A DNA stretch of 36,135 bases from assembly GCA_002335055.1 (NCBI GenBank), contig DDCH01000012.1, positions 1-36,135 of the forward strand, written 5' to 3'. The DNA comes from Sulfurimonas sp. UBA2011 (GTDB lineage: Bacteria > Campylobacterota > Campylobacteria > Campylobacterales > Sulfurimonadaceae). The notes under the pieces were generated by a model. The model saw nothing but the letters and a program-made list of their open reading frames with translations. It was not told the origin of the DNA and did no database searches. A program made the position numbers and the translations under genes. Numbering within the stretch: position 1 is the stretch's first letter; each line of letters opens with the position of its first letter. Positions 7,827 through 15,978 of the stretch are shown in pieces.

Positions 7827-8090
7827 TTATCTAACATTAAAACTATTTCTAAACTTTCGCTTACATAGTTTGCTAAAGATGGGTACTGTCAGCATATTTT
7901 TTGTGATAAAACCACTCTTCTTATCGATGCCAGGTAAAAATCAAAAATCTACATAAGGATCATTTACAATTTGACCCTCTTTTTTGACATATGTATTTTC
8001 CATACTATCAAGTGCGGTTAACTTTTTTCCAAAATTAGCTATTTCATTATAAAATTTTCTTCTAGCTGCATTCTTTAAATTATTTTAGAA
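7827..8090 (-). pseudogene. Remnants of a decayed gene or genes, including a GAF-like fragment
   Basis: This gap of about 300 bases has no intact gene, but the minus strand keeps two broken pieces in different frames. From about 8090 to 7941 a frame reads ARRKFYNEIANFGKKLTA and on to QIVNDPYVDF, then stops. From about 7934 to 7827 another frame reads PGIDKKSGFITKNMLTVPIF, which resembles the DxxTGFxTxxxLxVPI segment of GAF domains in signalling proteins. They may come from one frameshifted sensor gene, or from two. No start codon or ribosome binding site is preserved. Confidence 0.5.
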
Positions 8091-8129
8091 CAATTATAGT
8101 GTAAAATAGCAATAAATAAAGGAATATAT

Positions 8130-8480
8130 ATGAAAATAAAAATCTGGCATAATCCCCGATGTAGTAAATCCCGTGAGGCAGTAAATGTTGTCCAAGCAGA
8201 TAAATGCGAAAGTGAAGTAGTTAAATATTTAGATGAAACACTCACTATGCAAACGATGAAAGAAGTCTTAACAATGTTAGGTTTTACAAGTGCTAGAGAA
8301 TGGATGCGAACAACAGAAGATATCTATAAAGAGCTTGATCTGAAAAATGTTACAGATGAAGATGCCCTTATTGAGGCGATGATACAAAATCCTAAACTCA
8401 TACAACGTCCAGTGCTTATTAAAGGTGATAAAGCGATTATAGGTCGTCCAGCGTCTGCCATAACAGATTTTTTAAACTAG
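8130..8480 (+). CDS. arsC: Arsenate reductase, glutaredoxin-dependent type (ArsC/Spx fold)
   Basis: A 116-aa thioredoxin-fold protein. The N-terminal IWHNPRCSKSREAV holds the single catalytic Cys (residue 10), and the C-terminal half keeps the RPVLIKGDKAIIGRP segment with conserved Arg residues. This matches ArsC-type arsenate reductases, which reduce arsenate to arsenite with glutathione/glutaredoxin. There is no arsenite efflux gene beside it, so it may instead be one of the many family members of uncertain substrate. Start supported by AAAGGA at a spacing of six. Its last four bases overlap the convergent dCMP deaminase gene. Confidence 0.8.
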   Translation: MKIKIWHNPRCSKSREAVNVVQADKCESEVVKYLDETLTMQTMKEVLTMLGFTSAREWMRTTEDIYKELDLKNVTDEDALIEAMIQNPKLIQRPVLIKGDKAIIGRPASAITDFLN

Positions 8481-8917
8481 TTTTCAAAAAGTTTTTCAAT
8501 TATAACACCATTATCTTTGATAAACTTTGAGATCACAGCTGAATGTGTATGCTCATACTCTTTTGCATAAACAATACGCTTTATTCCACTTGCAATTACA
8601 TTTTTAGAACACTCGCTACAAGGTTCTAGCGTTACATAAATAGTTGCACCTTCTATACTTATACCCTCTCGTGCTGCCCAAATAATAGCATTCATTTCTG
8701 CATGAATCTCATAAGTTTTACTCCACTCATGATGCTCGGCTGTGTACTCCTTATTCCAATGATCACAACAGTTTATAAAACCTGTTGGAGTACCGTTATA
8801 ACCTGTACTTAAAATTCGACCATTTTTTACGATAACAGCACCTACTTGTTTTGAGACACATTTTGAAGCACTTGCTATCTCTGTTGCTATATTTATAAAG
8901 TTTGCATCACTGAGCAT
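8477..8917 (-). CDS. Deoxycytidylate (dCMP) deaminase family protein
   Basis: This is a zinc-dependent deaminase of the dCMP deaminase/ComEB type, which makes dUMP for thymidylate synthesis. The zinc site is complete: HAEMNAI (His72, catalytic Glu74) and TLEPCSECSKNVI (Cys100, Cys103). GAVIVKNGRILSTGYNGTP and the CCDHW segment near residues 50-54 are also typical of the subgroup. At 146 aa the length is usual. Its ATG overlaps the stop of the upstream SurA-like gene (TAATG), so the two are coupled even though their functions look unrelated. Confidence 0.88.
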   Translation of the reverse strand: MLSDANFINIATEIASASKCVSKQVGAVIVKNGRILSTGYNGTPTGFINCCDHWNKEYTAEHHEWSKTYEIHAEMNAIIWAAREGISIEGATIYVTLEPCSECSKNVIASGIKRIVYAKEYEHTHSAVISKFIKDNGVIIEKLFEN

Positions 8918-9753
8918 TAGTTCACTTCTCGTATAACATTGATGTCTGCATTGTGCTTAAGTCTTGCGAAGTAATCACTTAAAACTTGTTCTCTCTTGTG
9001 TGATGCGATAGAGTTAACTATCTGAGACCTTACACTAGAGAGTCCACCTGCTTTAGCTGATTCTATCTCTTTGATGTAAAAGCTCATAAAACCACCCTTA
9101 CCATTTGGTATAACATTTGTAAAACTATTTAGGGATGTTCTCTCTAACAGTGAAGCTAACTCTGGAGTAATTTTAGAATAAGGAAGCACCTGCTCATTTG
9201 TTCTAATACTCGGTGAATAAAACATAGGATTATCTACTTTTGTTTGGAGCTTATTTTTATCGTCCGCATCATAAATTATAACTGTAAACGAAGCTGGATG
9301 TTTATATGTATCTTTGTGCATTTCATAATACTCTTGGACCTCTAAGTCACTTGGTTCACTCACAGCAGAGTAAGCGATAGCTTGATAGAGTTTTTGAGAA
9401 AGTAACTTCTGTTTAGTTTTTTCTTTTAACTCCATCGAACCCATACCATTTGACTCACGGACTGCATCATAAAAGTCACTCGTACTCATATTATTTCTCG
9501 CAGCTAGTTTTTTGATGTCATCATAAACCTCAGAAGAAGTAACAGTAATTTTTCTATCATCAATTTCCACTTCTTCAAGTTTTTGGCGGATTAAGACATC
9601 TGCAGCACGAGTTGCACTGAGTTTAGATATTTCCATCTCATGTTTTATGTCAAGAAGTGTAATTGCCTTGTCTTTTACAACAATAGCAATGCCATTATAA
9701 AGCTCAGCATTTAAAAGTGAACTAATGAGTAACGTAAAAAGTATTTTATACAT
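8917..9753 (-). CDS. SurA-like periplasmic chaperone
   Basis: A 278-aa exported protein with a signal peptide (MYKILFTLLISSLLNA). It continues with YNGIAIVVKDKAITLLDI, the typical opening of SurA/PpiD N-terminal chaperone domains. The helical part (residues about 25-130) is followed by a degenerate parvulin-like region with GKGGFMSFYIKEIE near residue 225. The residues of an active prolyl isomerase are not evident, so a chaperone role in outer-membrane protein delivery is more likely than catalysis. A TATAAT box lies 18 bases upstream of the start. It is coupled to the dCMP deaminase gene downstream. Confidence 0.78.
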   Translation of the reverse strand: MYKILFTLLISSLLNAELYNGIAIVVKDKAITLLDIKHEMEISKLSATRAADVLIRQKLEEVEIDDRKITVTSSEVYDDIKKLAARNNMSTSDFYDAVRESNGMGSMELKEKTKQKLLSQKLYQAIAYSAVSEPSDLEVQEYYEMHKDTYKHPASFTVIIYDADDKNKLQTKVDNPMFYSPSIRTNEQVLPYSKITPELASLLERTSLNSFTNVIPNGKGGFMSFYIKEIESAKAGGLSSVRSQIVNSIASHKREQVLSDYFARLKHNADINVIREVN

Positions 9754-9771
9754 AGGTATTCCAATATTAAA

Positions 9772-9777
9772 ATTATA
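9772..9777 (-). promoter_or_regulatory. -10 box of the SurA-like gene
   Basis: TATAAT on the minus strand, 18 bases before the ATG of the SurA-like gene, with a modest GGAA as the ribosome binding site between. The stretch from 9778 to 9906 shows nothing else that I can support. Confidence 0.45.
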
Positions 9778-9906
9778 GATGTAATTTTATCTTTTTTTTC
9801 CAAACAGATAGCTAAACATCTTTTTATCAAGAGATACTAATACCAAAACCTTTTGTAATACTTGGGTTGACGATTATGTCAATAAGAAACTTTTTATAAA
9901 TATATG

Positions 9907-10095
9907 TCACCTTGCAAGTTTATATGCGGTTTCAGGTTTTTTAGATTTCTCGGTACATTGCAGTAAAATTGGAAGTGCTTTTTCATACTCTTGTTCATTA
10001 AAATATGATTGAGCTTTTATAAAAGGGTCAAGCTTATCATTGCTGTTATTTCCCTAAAGAGATAAACCTAAAAAAAGTAAAAATAATAGTTTCAC
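9907..10095 (-). pseudogene. Broken small secreted TPR/Sel1-like protein
   Basis: A minus-strand frame opens with GTG after AAGG and reads VKLLFLLFLGLSL, a good signal peptide. It then hits an in-frame TAG at codon 14 and continues in the same frame as GNNSNDKLDPFIKAQSYFNE, then EYEKALPILLQC and KKPETAYKLAR, ending in TGA. The later part resembles one TPR/Sel1-type repeat. So one point mutation interrupts the leader, and the C-terminal repeats appear to be missing. The remaining bases between here and gltX hold only the gltX promoter area (about 10180-10214). Confidence 0.6.
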
Positions 10096-10214
10096 AATAT
10101 CGACCTTAAAATAATTTATTTATTATAAGAGTACATCTCTATTCATTCCTATATATAAAGCAGTTTTAACTAACTTTTAGCTAAAATTCTACTACTAAAA
10201 ACAAAGGCTTTTAC

Positions 10215-11600
10215 ATGGTTGTTACTCGTTTCGCTCCTTCTCCAACTGGATACTTACATATCGGTGGTCTAAGAACCGCACTTTTTTCTTATCTTTGGGC
10301 TAAAAACCGTGGTGGAAAGTTTGTACTTCGTATAGAAGATACGGACAAGGCTCGTAATTCTGAAGAAGCAACTGCTGCTATTTTAAAAGCATTTGAGTGG
10401 TTAGGTCTAGAAGCAGATGGTGAGATAACTTACCAAAGTCAAAGAGATGAGATTTATGCAAAGTACATCAAACAACTTTTAGATGAAGGCAAAGCATACA
10501 AGTGTTATATGTCTAAAGAAGCGCTCACAGAACTTCGTGAAACACAGATGGCAAACAAAGAGCGTACTATGTATGATGGCCGTTACCGTGATTTTGATGG
10601 TACACCACCAGAGGGTGTAAAACCTGTTATCCGTATAAAAGCGCCATTAACTGGTGAAATTCTTGTTAAAGATGGCGTTAAAGGGACTATTAGTTTTCAA
10701 GCAGAAGATATCTTAGATGACTTTGTTATAGCACGTGCTGATGGAGCTCCAACTTACAACTTTGTTGTCGCTATTGACGATCACCTCATGGGCATTAACG
10801 AAGTTATCCGTGGAGATGACCACCTCTCTAATACTCCAAAACAGATAGTTGTTTACGAGGCTTTAGGATTTGATATCCCTGCATTTTATCATGTACCTAT
10901 GATTCATAATGCAAACGGTAAAAAGCTCTCTAAACGCGACGGTGCCACTGATGTTATGGACTATAAAGAGATGGGTTACACTCCTCAAGCACTGCTTAAC
11001 TTTCTTGTGCGTTTAGGCTGGTCTCATGGAGATCAAGAAATTTTTTCATTTGATGAGATGGTAAAACTTTTTAACCCTAAGGACATAAACAAGTCAGCAA
11101 GTATTTACAATACTGAAAAACTTGACTGGTTAAACTCTCACTATATTAAAAACACTCCTAACGATGAGTTAGCTGGACTTCTACTTCCATACGATGTTGA
11201 TATCACTGCACATGAGAAAAAAGAAACAATTTTAGATGCTCTTAAAGAACGTGCAAAAACTTTAAAAGAGTTAGCACCTTTAGTAACTGAGATACTTACA
11301 ACACCAACTACTTTTGAAGCAAAAGCAATTAAAAAAGCTTTTAAAGATAATGCTTTTGATGTTTTAAAGGCTTATAGTGAAAAACTTAAAACTAATGATC
11401 CACAACTTGCTAGTGATTATCATGCGCTTATGGAAGAGGTTGTGAGTGAGATGGAAATTGGATTTGGAAAAATTGGTATGCCACTTCGTGTAGCACTTCT
11501 AGGAAAGATGGGTGGACCCAATATTGATGTAATAATGGAAATAATTGCTAAAGAAGAGACTCTTCTTAGAATATCACAAGCAATAACAGAAAACTCTTAA
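10215..11600 (+). CDS. gltX: Glutamyl-tRNA synthetase
   Basis: A class I aminoacyl-tRNA synthetase that charges tRNA with glutamate. RFAPSPTGYLHIGGLRTALF at residues 5-24 contains the HIGH-type motif (HIGG), and KKLSKRDGATDV near residues 236-247 is the KMSKS-type loop. The C-terminal anticodon-binding helices complete a normal 461-aa length. Campylobacterota commonly carry two GltX copies, one of which charges tRNA-Gln for later amidation; I cannot tell which one this is from the window alone. The ATG follows AAAGG at a spacing of seven to eight. A TAAAAT box lies about 30 bases upstream. Confidence 0.95.
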   Translation: MVVTRFAPSPTGYLHIGGLRTALFSYLWAKNRGGKFVLRIEDTDKARNSEEATAAILKAFEWLGLEADGEITYQSQRDEIYAKYIKQLLDEGKAYKCYMSKEALTELRETQMANKERTMYDGRYRDFDGTPPEGVKPVIRIKAPLTGEILVKDGVKGTISFQAEDILDDFVIARADGAPTYNFVVAIDDHLMGINEVIRGDDHLSNTPKQIVVYEALGFDIPAFYHVPMIHNANGKKLSKRDGATDVMDYKEMGYTPQALLNFLVRLGWSHGDQEIFSFDEMVKLFNPKDINKSASIYNTEKLDWLNSHYIKNTPNDELAGLLLPYDVDITAHEKKETILDALKERAKTLKELAPLVTEILTTPTTFEAKAIKKAFKDNAFDVLKAYSEKLKTNDPQLASDYHALMEEVVSEMEIGFGKIGMPLRVALLGKMGGPNIDVIMEIIAKEETLLRISQAITENS

Positions 11601-11628
11601 TCAGTGTAAAAGTTACTCAGGGTAAGAT

Positions 11629-11721
11629 TTGAGTTATGAATATGCAAAACTATATATTGCAGACCTTGAAGTAAACTCGGTCACAAAACCTATAACGATG
11701 CCTGTTGTACAAACAAAATAA
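11629..11721 (+). other. Thirty-codon open fragment of unknown origin
   Basis: Between gltX and the ABC transporter an open frame reads LSYEYAKLYIADLEV and then SVTKPITMPVVQTK before TAA. It looks protein-like, resembling the C-terminal end of a larger protein, but has no ribosome binding site. I do not recognise it. A remnant of a deleted gene is the simplest explanation. Confidence 0.25.
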
Positions 11722-11725
11722 GAGA

Positions 11726-11731
11726 TATAAT
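11726..11731 (+). promoter_or_regulatory. -10 box next to the ABC transporter start
   Basis: TATAAT ends six bases before the ATG at 11738, so transcription from it would begin at or very near that ATG. No Shine-Dalgarno sequence precedes the start, which points to a leaderless mRNA, or else to a different start codon. Confidence 0.4.
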
Positions 11732-11737
11732 TCTCTT

Positions 11738-13504
11738 ATGCAAAACAAGATTACAATAAAAACAATTTTTCAGCTTATTCTGAAAAAGAAAAAAATCCTT
11801 ATTTACGGGCAAGTCATAACACTCTTTGCTATTTTAGTGAGTGTGCCTATTCCTTTAATGCTCCCTGTTATGGTCGATGAAGTCCTTTTAAATAAACCAG
11901 GACTTTTTATAGGGACTATAAACTCCTTTCTTGGTTCAACCACTGCGTTTAACTATATATTTATAGTTGCTTTAGTGGTGATATTTTTACGTTTTACCTA
12001 TTATATATTTACTGTAATTTTGACAAAAATATTTACTCGCATCTCTAAGTATGTAACATTTATGATTAGAGAACGTCTTATAGAGCACTTACAAATCACC
12101 TCTATGAACGAGTATGAAACCATAGGAAGTGGTGCTATAACCTCTAATCTAGTTACAGATGTAAACACACTTGATAGTTTTATCATAACAGCTGTTAGTA
12201 AGGTTGTCTCTTCTGTTTTAACACTTCTCGCCATTGGAATTGTAATGCTCAGTATCGACCCAATTTTAGGTCTTATGATCCTTCTAATCCAACCTGTCAT
12301 TATGCTTTTGAGTAAAAAAATGTCTAAAAAGGTGGGTGGACTCAAGAAAAAAGAGAATGCTGCTATTTCAGATTTTCAAGAAGATGTAGGTGAGAGTTTA
12401 GAGCTTTTTGGACAGATAAAAGCAAGTAACCAAGAAAAGTTTTTCTTCTCTCGTGCTATAAAACTCGCGGGTAATATCCAGACAACTTCCAATGAGTATG
12501 GATATAAAAATGTAGCCTATGAGAGGCTCTCATATACTATCTTTCTCATCATGTTTGAAATACTTCGTGCTAGTGGGCTTTTACTTGTAGCCTATAGTGA
12601 CCTAAGTATAGGTATGATGTTTGCAATGTTTGGTTATATCTGGTTTATCATGACACCAGTCCAAGACCTGCTCGGCTTTCAGTACTCTTACTCTGCTGCC
12701 ATGTCAGCATTAGAGCGCATCAACAAAATTCTTACTCTTAAAACAGAAGTGAGTGGAGAAGAAGTACTGGCTACAAACGAAGTAAATATCACTTTAAAAG
12801 ATGTCGACTTTTCTTACTCAAACGGTAAAAAGATCCTTCAAAACATCTCTTTATCTATTCCTCAGGGTTGTAAAATAGCTCTTATCGGTGCTAGTGGAAG
12901 TGGAAAAACAACACTTGCACAAGTTATCTCTGGATTTTATGAAAAGACAAGTGGCGAGATTAACTATAACCATATACCGATAGAACAGTTAAATAAAAGC
13001 TCTCTACGCCAAAAGATATATCTTGTTTTACAGATGCCTATACTTTTTAACTCTACTCTGCGTTTTAACATCACTATGGGTGATGAAAGTATTAGTGATG
13101 AAGAGATACATCAAGCACTTCGCACGGCACAACTTGATGATATGGTACTTAAGATGGATGAAGGACTTGATACGATTGTCGGGCATCATGGGGTGAGACT
13201 CTCAGGTGGCCAAAGACAGCGTTTAAGCATCGCTCGAATGATTATCGCTAATCCTAGTGTAGTTATCTTTGATGAGTCTACCTCTGCTCTTGATGTGCAT
13301 ACTGAAATGAAACTTCAATTAGCTCTTGAAGAGATACTAGAGCATAAAACAGTTATCACTATCGCTCATCGTCTCTCAACTGTAAAAAATGCAGATAGGA
13401 TTTATGTCCTAGAAGAAGGAAGACTTGTTCAAAATGGTTCTCATGCGGAGCTTGAAAATGAAGAAGGTCATTATAAAGAGTTTGTTAGAAAGCAACTTAT
13501 TTAG
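11738..13504 (+). CDS. ABC exporter half-transporter (fused membrane and ATPase domains)
   Basis: A 588-aa type IV ABC exporter subunit, probably working as a homodimer. The N-terminal membrane domain has about six helices (residues about 20-310). The ATPase domain has Walker A GASGSGKTTL, a Q-loop region (VLQMPILF), the signature LSGGQRQRLSIARM, Walker B VVIFDESTSALD and the H-loop TIAHRLSTV. It resembles lipid, peptide or drug exporters; nothing in the window fixes the substrate. I prefer the ATG at 11738 over a TTG at 11705 because the latter has no ribosome binding site and adds only a charged 11-aa extension. It stands as a single gene. Confidence 0.9.
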   Translation: MQNKITIKTIFQLILKKKKILIYGQVITLFAILVSVPIPLMLPVMVDEVLLNKPGLFIGTINSFLGSTTAFNYIFIVALVVIFLRFTYYIFTVILTKIFTRISKYVTFMIRERLIEHLQITSMNEYETIGSGAITSNLVTDVNTLDSFIITAVSKVVSSVLTLLAIGIVMLSIDPILGLMILLIQPVIMLLSKKMSKKVGGLKKKENAAISDFQEDVGESLELFGQIKASNQEKFFFSRAIKLAGNIQTTSNEYGYKNVAYERLSYTIFLIMFEILRASGLLLVAYSDLSIGMMFAMFGYIWFIMTPVQDLLGFQYSYSAAMSALERINKILTLKTEVSGEEVLATNEVNITLKDVDFSYSNGKKILQNISLSIPQGCKIALIGASGSGKTTLAQVISGFYEKTSGEINYNHIPIEQLNKSSLRQKIYLVLQMPILFNSTLRFNITMGDESISDEEIHQALRTAQLDDMVLKMDEGLDTIVGHHGVRLSGGQRQRLSIARMIIANPSVVIFDESTSALDVHTEMKLQLALEEILEHKTVITIAHRLSTVKNADRIYVLEEGRLVQNGSHAELENEEGHYKEFVRKQLI

Positions 13505-13620
13505 ATGAAACACTCTCCTTTAAAAATAATAAATATCATATAATAAACAAAACATCAGATGATGTAAAAAAGATAAATAGTGCACTAAAATTACAAATCG
13601 TGTTTAGAAAAGGGTAATAA

Positions 13621-14157
13621 ATGGGTAAACAATATAAAAAGTTAAAAGAAAAAGATATAGAGTTTATACAAGAGGCGAAACTTTTTTATCTTGCATCATG
13701 TTCAGGTGGTGAAGTAAACCTCTCACCAAAAGGTTATGACAGCATTCGTGTTTTAGATGAAAGTACTCTACTTTTTATGCAGTACCCTGGAAGTGGAAAT
13801 AGAACATATAGAGATACTGTTGCAGGTGGAGAAGTTACCCTTGTTTTTAATGCTTTTGTTGGTAAACCTCAAATATTAAGACTTTTTTGTAAGGCTGAGA
13901 TTGTTGAGAGAGATGATGCAGACTTCGATGCTTATGCAAAACAATTTGGTGAAATAAATAATATTGTCCGTAACTTTTTTCGTTTTAATATCTATGCAGT
14001 AGAGACTAGCTGTGGGGAAGCTGTTCCTATAATGGAGTACAAAGAAGACAGAAGTGAATATAGAGAGTGGGCTATAAAGTTAGATGAGAAGGGCAAACTT
14101 AATGAGTATAATGCTAAAACATTTATACCCGTTGACCTCTCTAAGGTGGCTAACTAA
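13621..14157 (+). CDS. Pyridoxamine-5'-phosphate-oxidase-fold flavoprotein
   Basis: A 178-aa soluble protein of the PPOX/FMN-binding split-barrel family. The first part (LFYLASCSGGEVNLSPKGYD, residues 22-41) is typical of the subgroup whose members bind FMN or F420 and reduce varied substrates. SGNRTYRDTV near residue 59 fits the phosphate-binding region. The exact substrate cannot be read from sequence. It starts after AAAAGGG, with a TATAAT box at 13539-13544 about 80 bases upstream. Its stop overlaps the start of the RNase HI-like gene (TAATG). Confidence 0.82.
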   Translation: MGKQYKKLKEKDIEFIQEAKLFYLASCSGGEVNLSPKGYDSIRVLDESTLLFMQYPGSGNRTYRDTVAGGEVTLVFNAFVGKPQILRLFCKAEIVERDDADFDAYAKQFGEINNIVRNFFRFNIYAVETSCGEAVPIMEYKEDRSEYREWAIKLDEKGKLNEYNAKTFIPVDLSKVAN

Positions 14158-14984
14158 TGCAAGTGGTTACAGAGGCCCTGCTTGAACTTGGTATTGATAA
14201 AAAAGGCGCGGTAAATGAAGAACAGCTTATTTTACTTGGGCTTGATTTATCAAATAAAGAAGACTATATCGCCCTATCACTTGGTAAAGAACTTTCAGAT
14301 GCAAGAGCGGAACTTTTTGTTTTACTGGGAGATATAAAAGCTAAAACATCTCGAAAAACAATCATAGCTAATTATAAGGCACTTCAGAAGTTTCGCAAGG
14401 AAGAGAAAGAGCCACAAGTAGAGATAATAGAGCAGACTCCAATACCTGTTAGTACAGCTATGAACATGGGTGCAGTTACTATTTACTGTGATGGTGGATG
14501 TACACCAAACCCTGGAAAAGCAGGTTCAGGTGTAGCTATATATAGAAATGACTCACTCACACAACTTTGGTATGGACTCTATGAGCCAATGGGAACAAAC
14601 AATACAGCAGAACTCGGAGCTTTGTATGAGTCTTTACTTATCGCTCAAAGAGAAGCAGCAGCCGGGAATGATGTAAGTATCAAATGTGACTCTATGTACT
14701 CCATTGACTGTATAAGTAAATGGTCTATATCATGGGAAAAGAAAGGTTGGACTAAAAAAGGTGGCGAGATTAAAAACTTAGAAATCATCAAAAAAGCCTA
14801 CTATCTCTACAACGAGATCAAACATGGTGTAAAACTCTCACATATCAAAGCCCATGCTGGTTATGAAGGCAATGAATTAGCCGATAGAATGACAATGTTT
14901 GCCATACAGAAGCGAAGTTCTGCATTTGTAAAGTATGATGAAGTCTTAGATATATCTGCTTTACTTAAAATGAGAGCTGGTTAA
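14157..14984 (+). CDS. RNase HI-like protein with an extra N-terminal region
   Basis: Residues about 105-265 form an RNase HI domain that degrades RNA in RNA-DNA hybrids. The four acidic residues are visible: Asp in YCDGGCTPNPG, Glu in NNTAELGAL, Asp in IKCDSMYSID and Asp in NELADRM, with the basic GWTKKGGEIKN between. The first 100 residues are an unrelated, helical and charged extension that I cannot assign. It is not the short hybrid-binding domain of eukaryotic RNase H1 by eye. Length is 275 aa against about 155 for plain RNase HI. It is coupled to the flavoprotein gene upstream. Confidence 0.85.
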   Translation: MQVVTEALLELGIDKKGAVNEEQLILLGLDLSNKEDYIALSLGKELSDARAELFVLLGDIKAKTSRKTIIANYKALQKFRKEEKEPQVEIIEQTPIPVSTAMNMGAVTIYCDGGCTPNPGKAGSGVAIYRNDSLTQLWYGLYEPMGTNNTAELGALYESLLIAQREAAAGNDVSIKCDSMYSIDCISKWSISWEKKGWTKKGGEIKNLEIIKKAYYLYNEIKHGVKLSHIKAHAGYEGNELADRMTMFAIQKRSSAFVKYDEVLDISALLKMRAG

Positions 14985-14999
14985 ATACCATTACATCCA

Positions 15000-15287
15000 A
15001 TGAATGAAGATGATTTTGAAGAAGACTTTGAACCTACTTGGCTAACAAAACAAAAAGAAGATGCTCTTTTAACTGAGAAATCTTACCTCAAGAATGAAAA
15101 AGTTATCTATAAAGAGGGTGACCAACTTGGAAACTTTTTATTTGTCACTTACAACAAGGCTAAAAATAGAGCTACATTTTTGTGTCAAGAGTGTGGAAGA
15201 AAATTTACTTATAATATCTATGCTATAAAAAACAAAAAAAGATGTAAGTGGCAAAAGTTTCATGATAAAAGTATCAAGAAACTTTAA
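15000..15287 (+). CDS. Hypothetical 95-aa protein with a possible zinc ribbon
   Basis: The N-terminal third is very acidic (MNEDDFEEDFEPTW) and the C-terminal third is basic. Residues about 62-85 contain CQECGRKF and a third Cys in NKKRCKW, which could bind a metal. I do not recognise the family. It begins 15 bases after the RNase HI-like gene, with no strong ribosome binding site, so it may depend on read-through translation from that gene. It could be a small nucleic-acid-binding protein. Confidence 0.6.
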   Translation: MNEDDFEEDFEPTWLTKQKEDALLTEKSYLKNEKVIYKEGDQLGNFLFVTYNKAKNRATFLCQECGRKFTYNIYAIKNKKRCKWQKFHDKSIKKL

Positions 15288-15297
15288 AATATTTGTC

Positions 15298-15687
15298 TTA
15301 GTCTAAATCTATTGCTAAAGACTTTAAAGTCTCTAAGTCTACAAGTTGTAAAATAGCTTCATGAGTTGAGTGTATAAAGATATGTGGAGCATTTCCATCT
15401 TTAACTGATTGTGCAAAACGTACACCTGAAAGGCACCAAGACTCCCCTGCTTTTACACCCTTAAAACCGAACTGTGGCATTGGAGTTGAGAGATCATTTC
15501 CTGTGCGTTTAGAGTAGTCTAAAAATTCCTGCGTCGCATAAATACAAATCGCATGCATTCCTTTGTTCTCTGGAGTTACTTTACACGAACCATCTCTAAA
15601 AAAACCTGTTATTGGATCAAGTGAACAAGGTTCAAGTGGTCCTCCTAGTACATTTAGTTTTTCATGTGAAAGAGAGTTTTTTGGCAT
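15298..15687 (-). CDS. DUF2237 family protein
   Basis: A 129-aa protein whose sequence matches the DUF2237 family throughout. Examples are NVLGGPLEPCSLDPITGFFR near residue 12, the segment around TPENKGMHAICIYAT, GNDLSTPMPQFGFKG and the C-terminal VKAGESWCLSGVRF. Two Cys residues, in EPCS and SWCLS, are conserved in the family as I remember it. No biochemical role is established. It is convergent with the 95-aa gene and starts after AAGGA at a spacing of about eight. Confidence 0.85.
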   Translation of the reverse strand: MPKNSLSHEKLNVLGGPLEPCSLDPITGFFRDGSCKVTPENKGMHAICIYATQEFLDYSKRTGNDLSTPMPQFGFKGVKAGESWCLSGVRFAQSVKDGNAPHIFIHSTHEAILQLVDLETLKSLAIDLD

Positions 15688-15799
15688 AAAGTAATCCTTA
15701 TTTTTTATGATTGTAGCTTAGTATTTACATACTTCATTCGTTTTATAAAACTAGCAGATGAATTTAATACTCTATTAATTTTAAAGTTACACTTACTAC

Positions 15800-15970
15800 A
15801 TGAATACCATACATATATCTTACTTCAAAACTGACCTTACAGAGTTCATACTCGGCTCACTTGAGGGTAAACTCTGTTTAGCTGATATAGGTACCAAACT
15901 CACTGGTTATATAGGTGGTCTTGATGTTAAGAAAAAACTGTTAAAATTAGAAAATAATCTTACAAAATAA
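15800..15970 (+). pseudogene. Truncated methylated-DNA-cysteine methyltransferase-like N-terminus
   Basis: A 56-codon frame reads MNTIHISYFKTDLTEFILGS then LEGKLCLADI. This matches the N-terminal domain of Ogt/Ada-type DNA repair methyltransferases (YYxSPxGELILGSxEGKLCLxDW). The rest diverges and stops long before the catalytic PCHR motif, which is absent. It ends eight bases before the PEBP gene. It is most likely a leftover of an internally deleted gene and should not be active. Confidence 0.6.
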
Positions 15971-15978
15971 GGAAAAAA

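Noticed and set aside
8130..8480. Spx-type transcription regulator instead of ArsC
   Set aside because: The motif is NPRCSKSR with a single Cys and a C-terminal Arg segment, which fits the reductase type better than the CxxC Spx type.
13550..13565. Small inverted repeat ACATC/GATGT as terminator of the ABC exporter gene
   Set aside because: Only five pairs and no T-run, so it is too weak to call.
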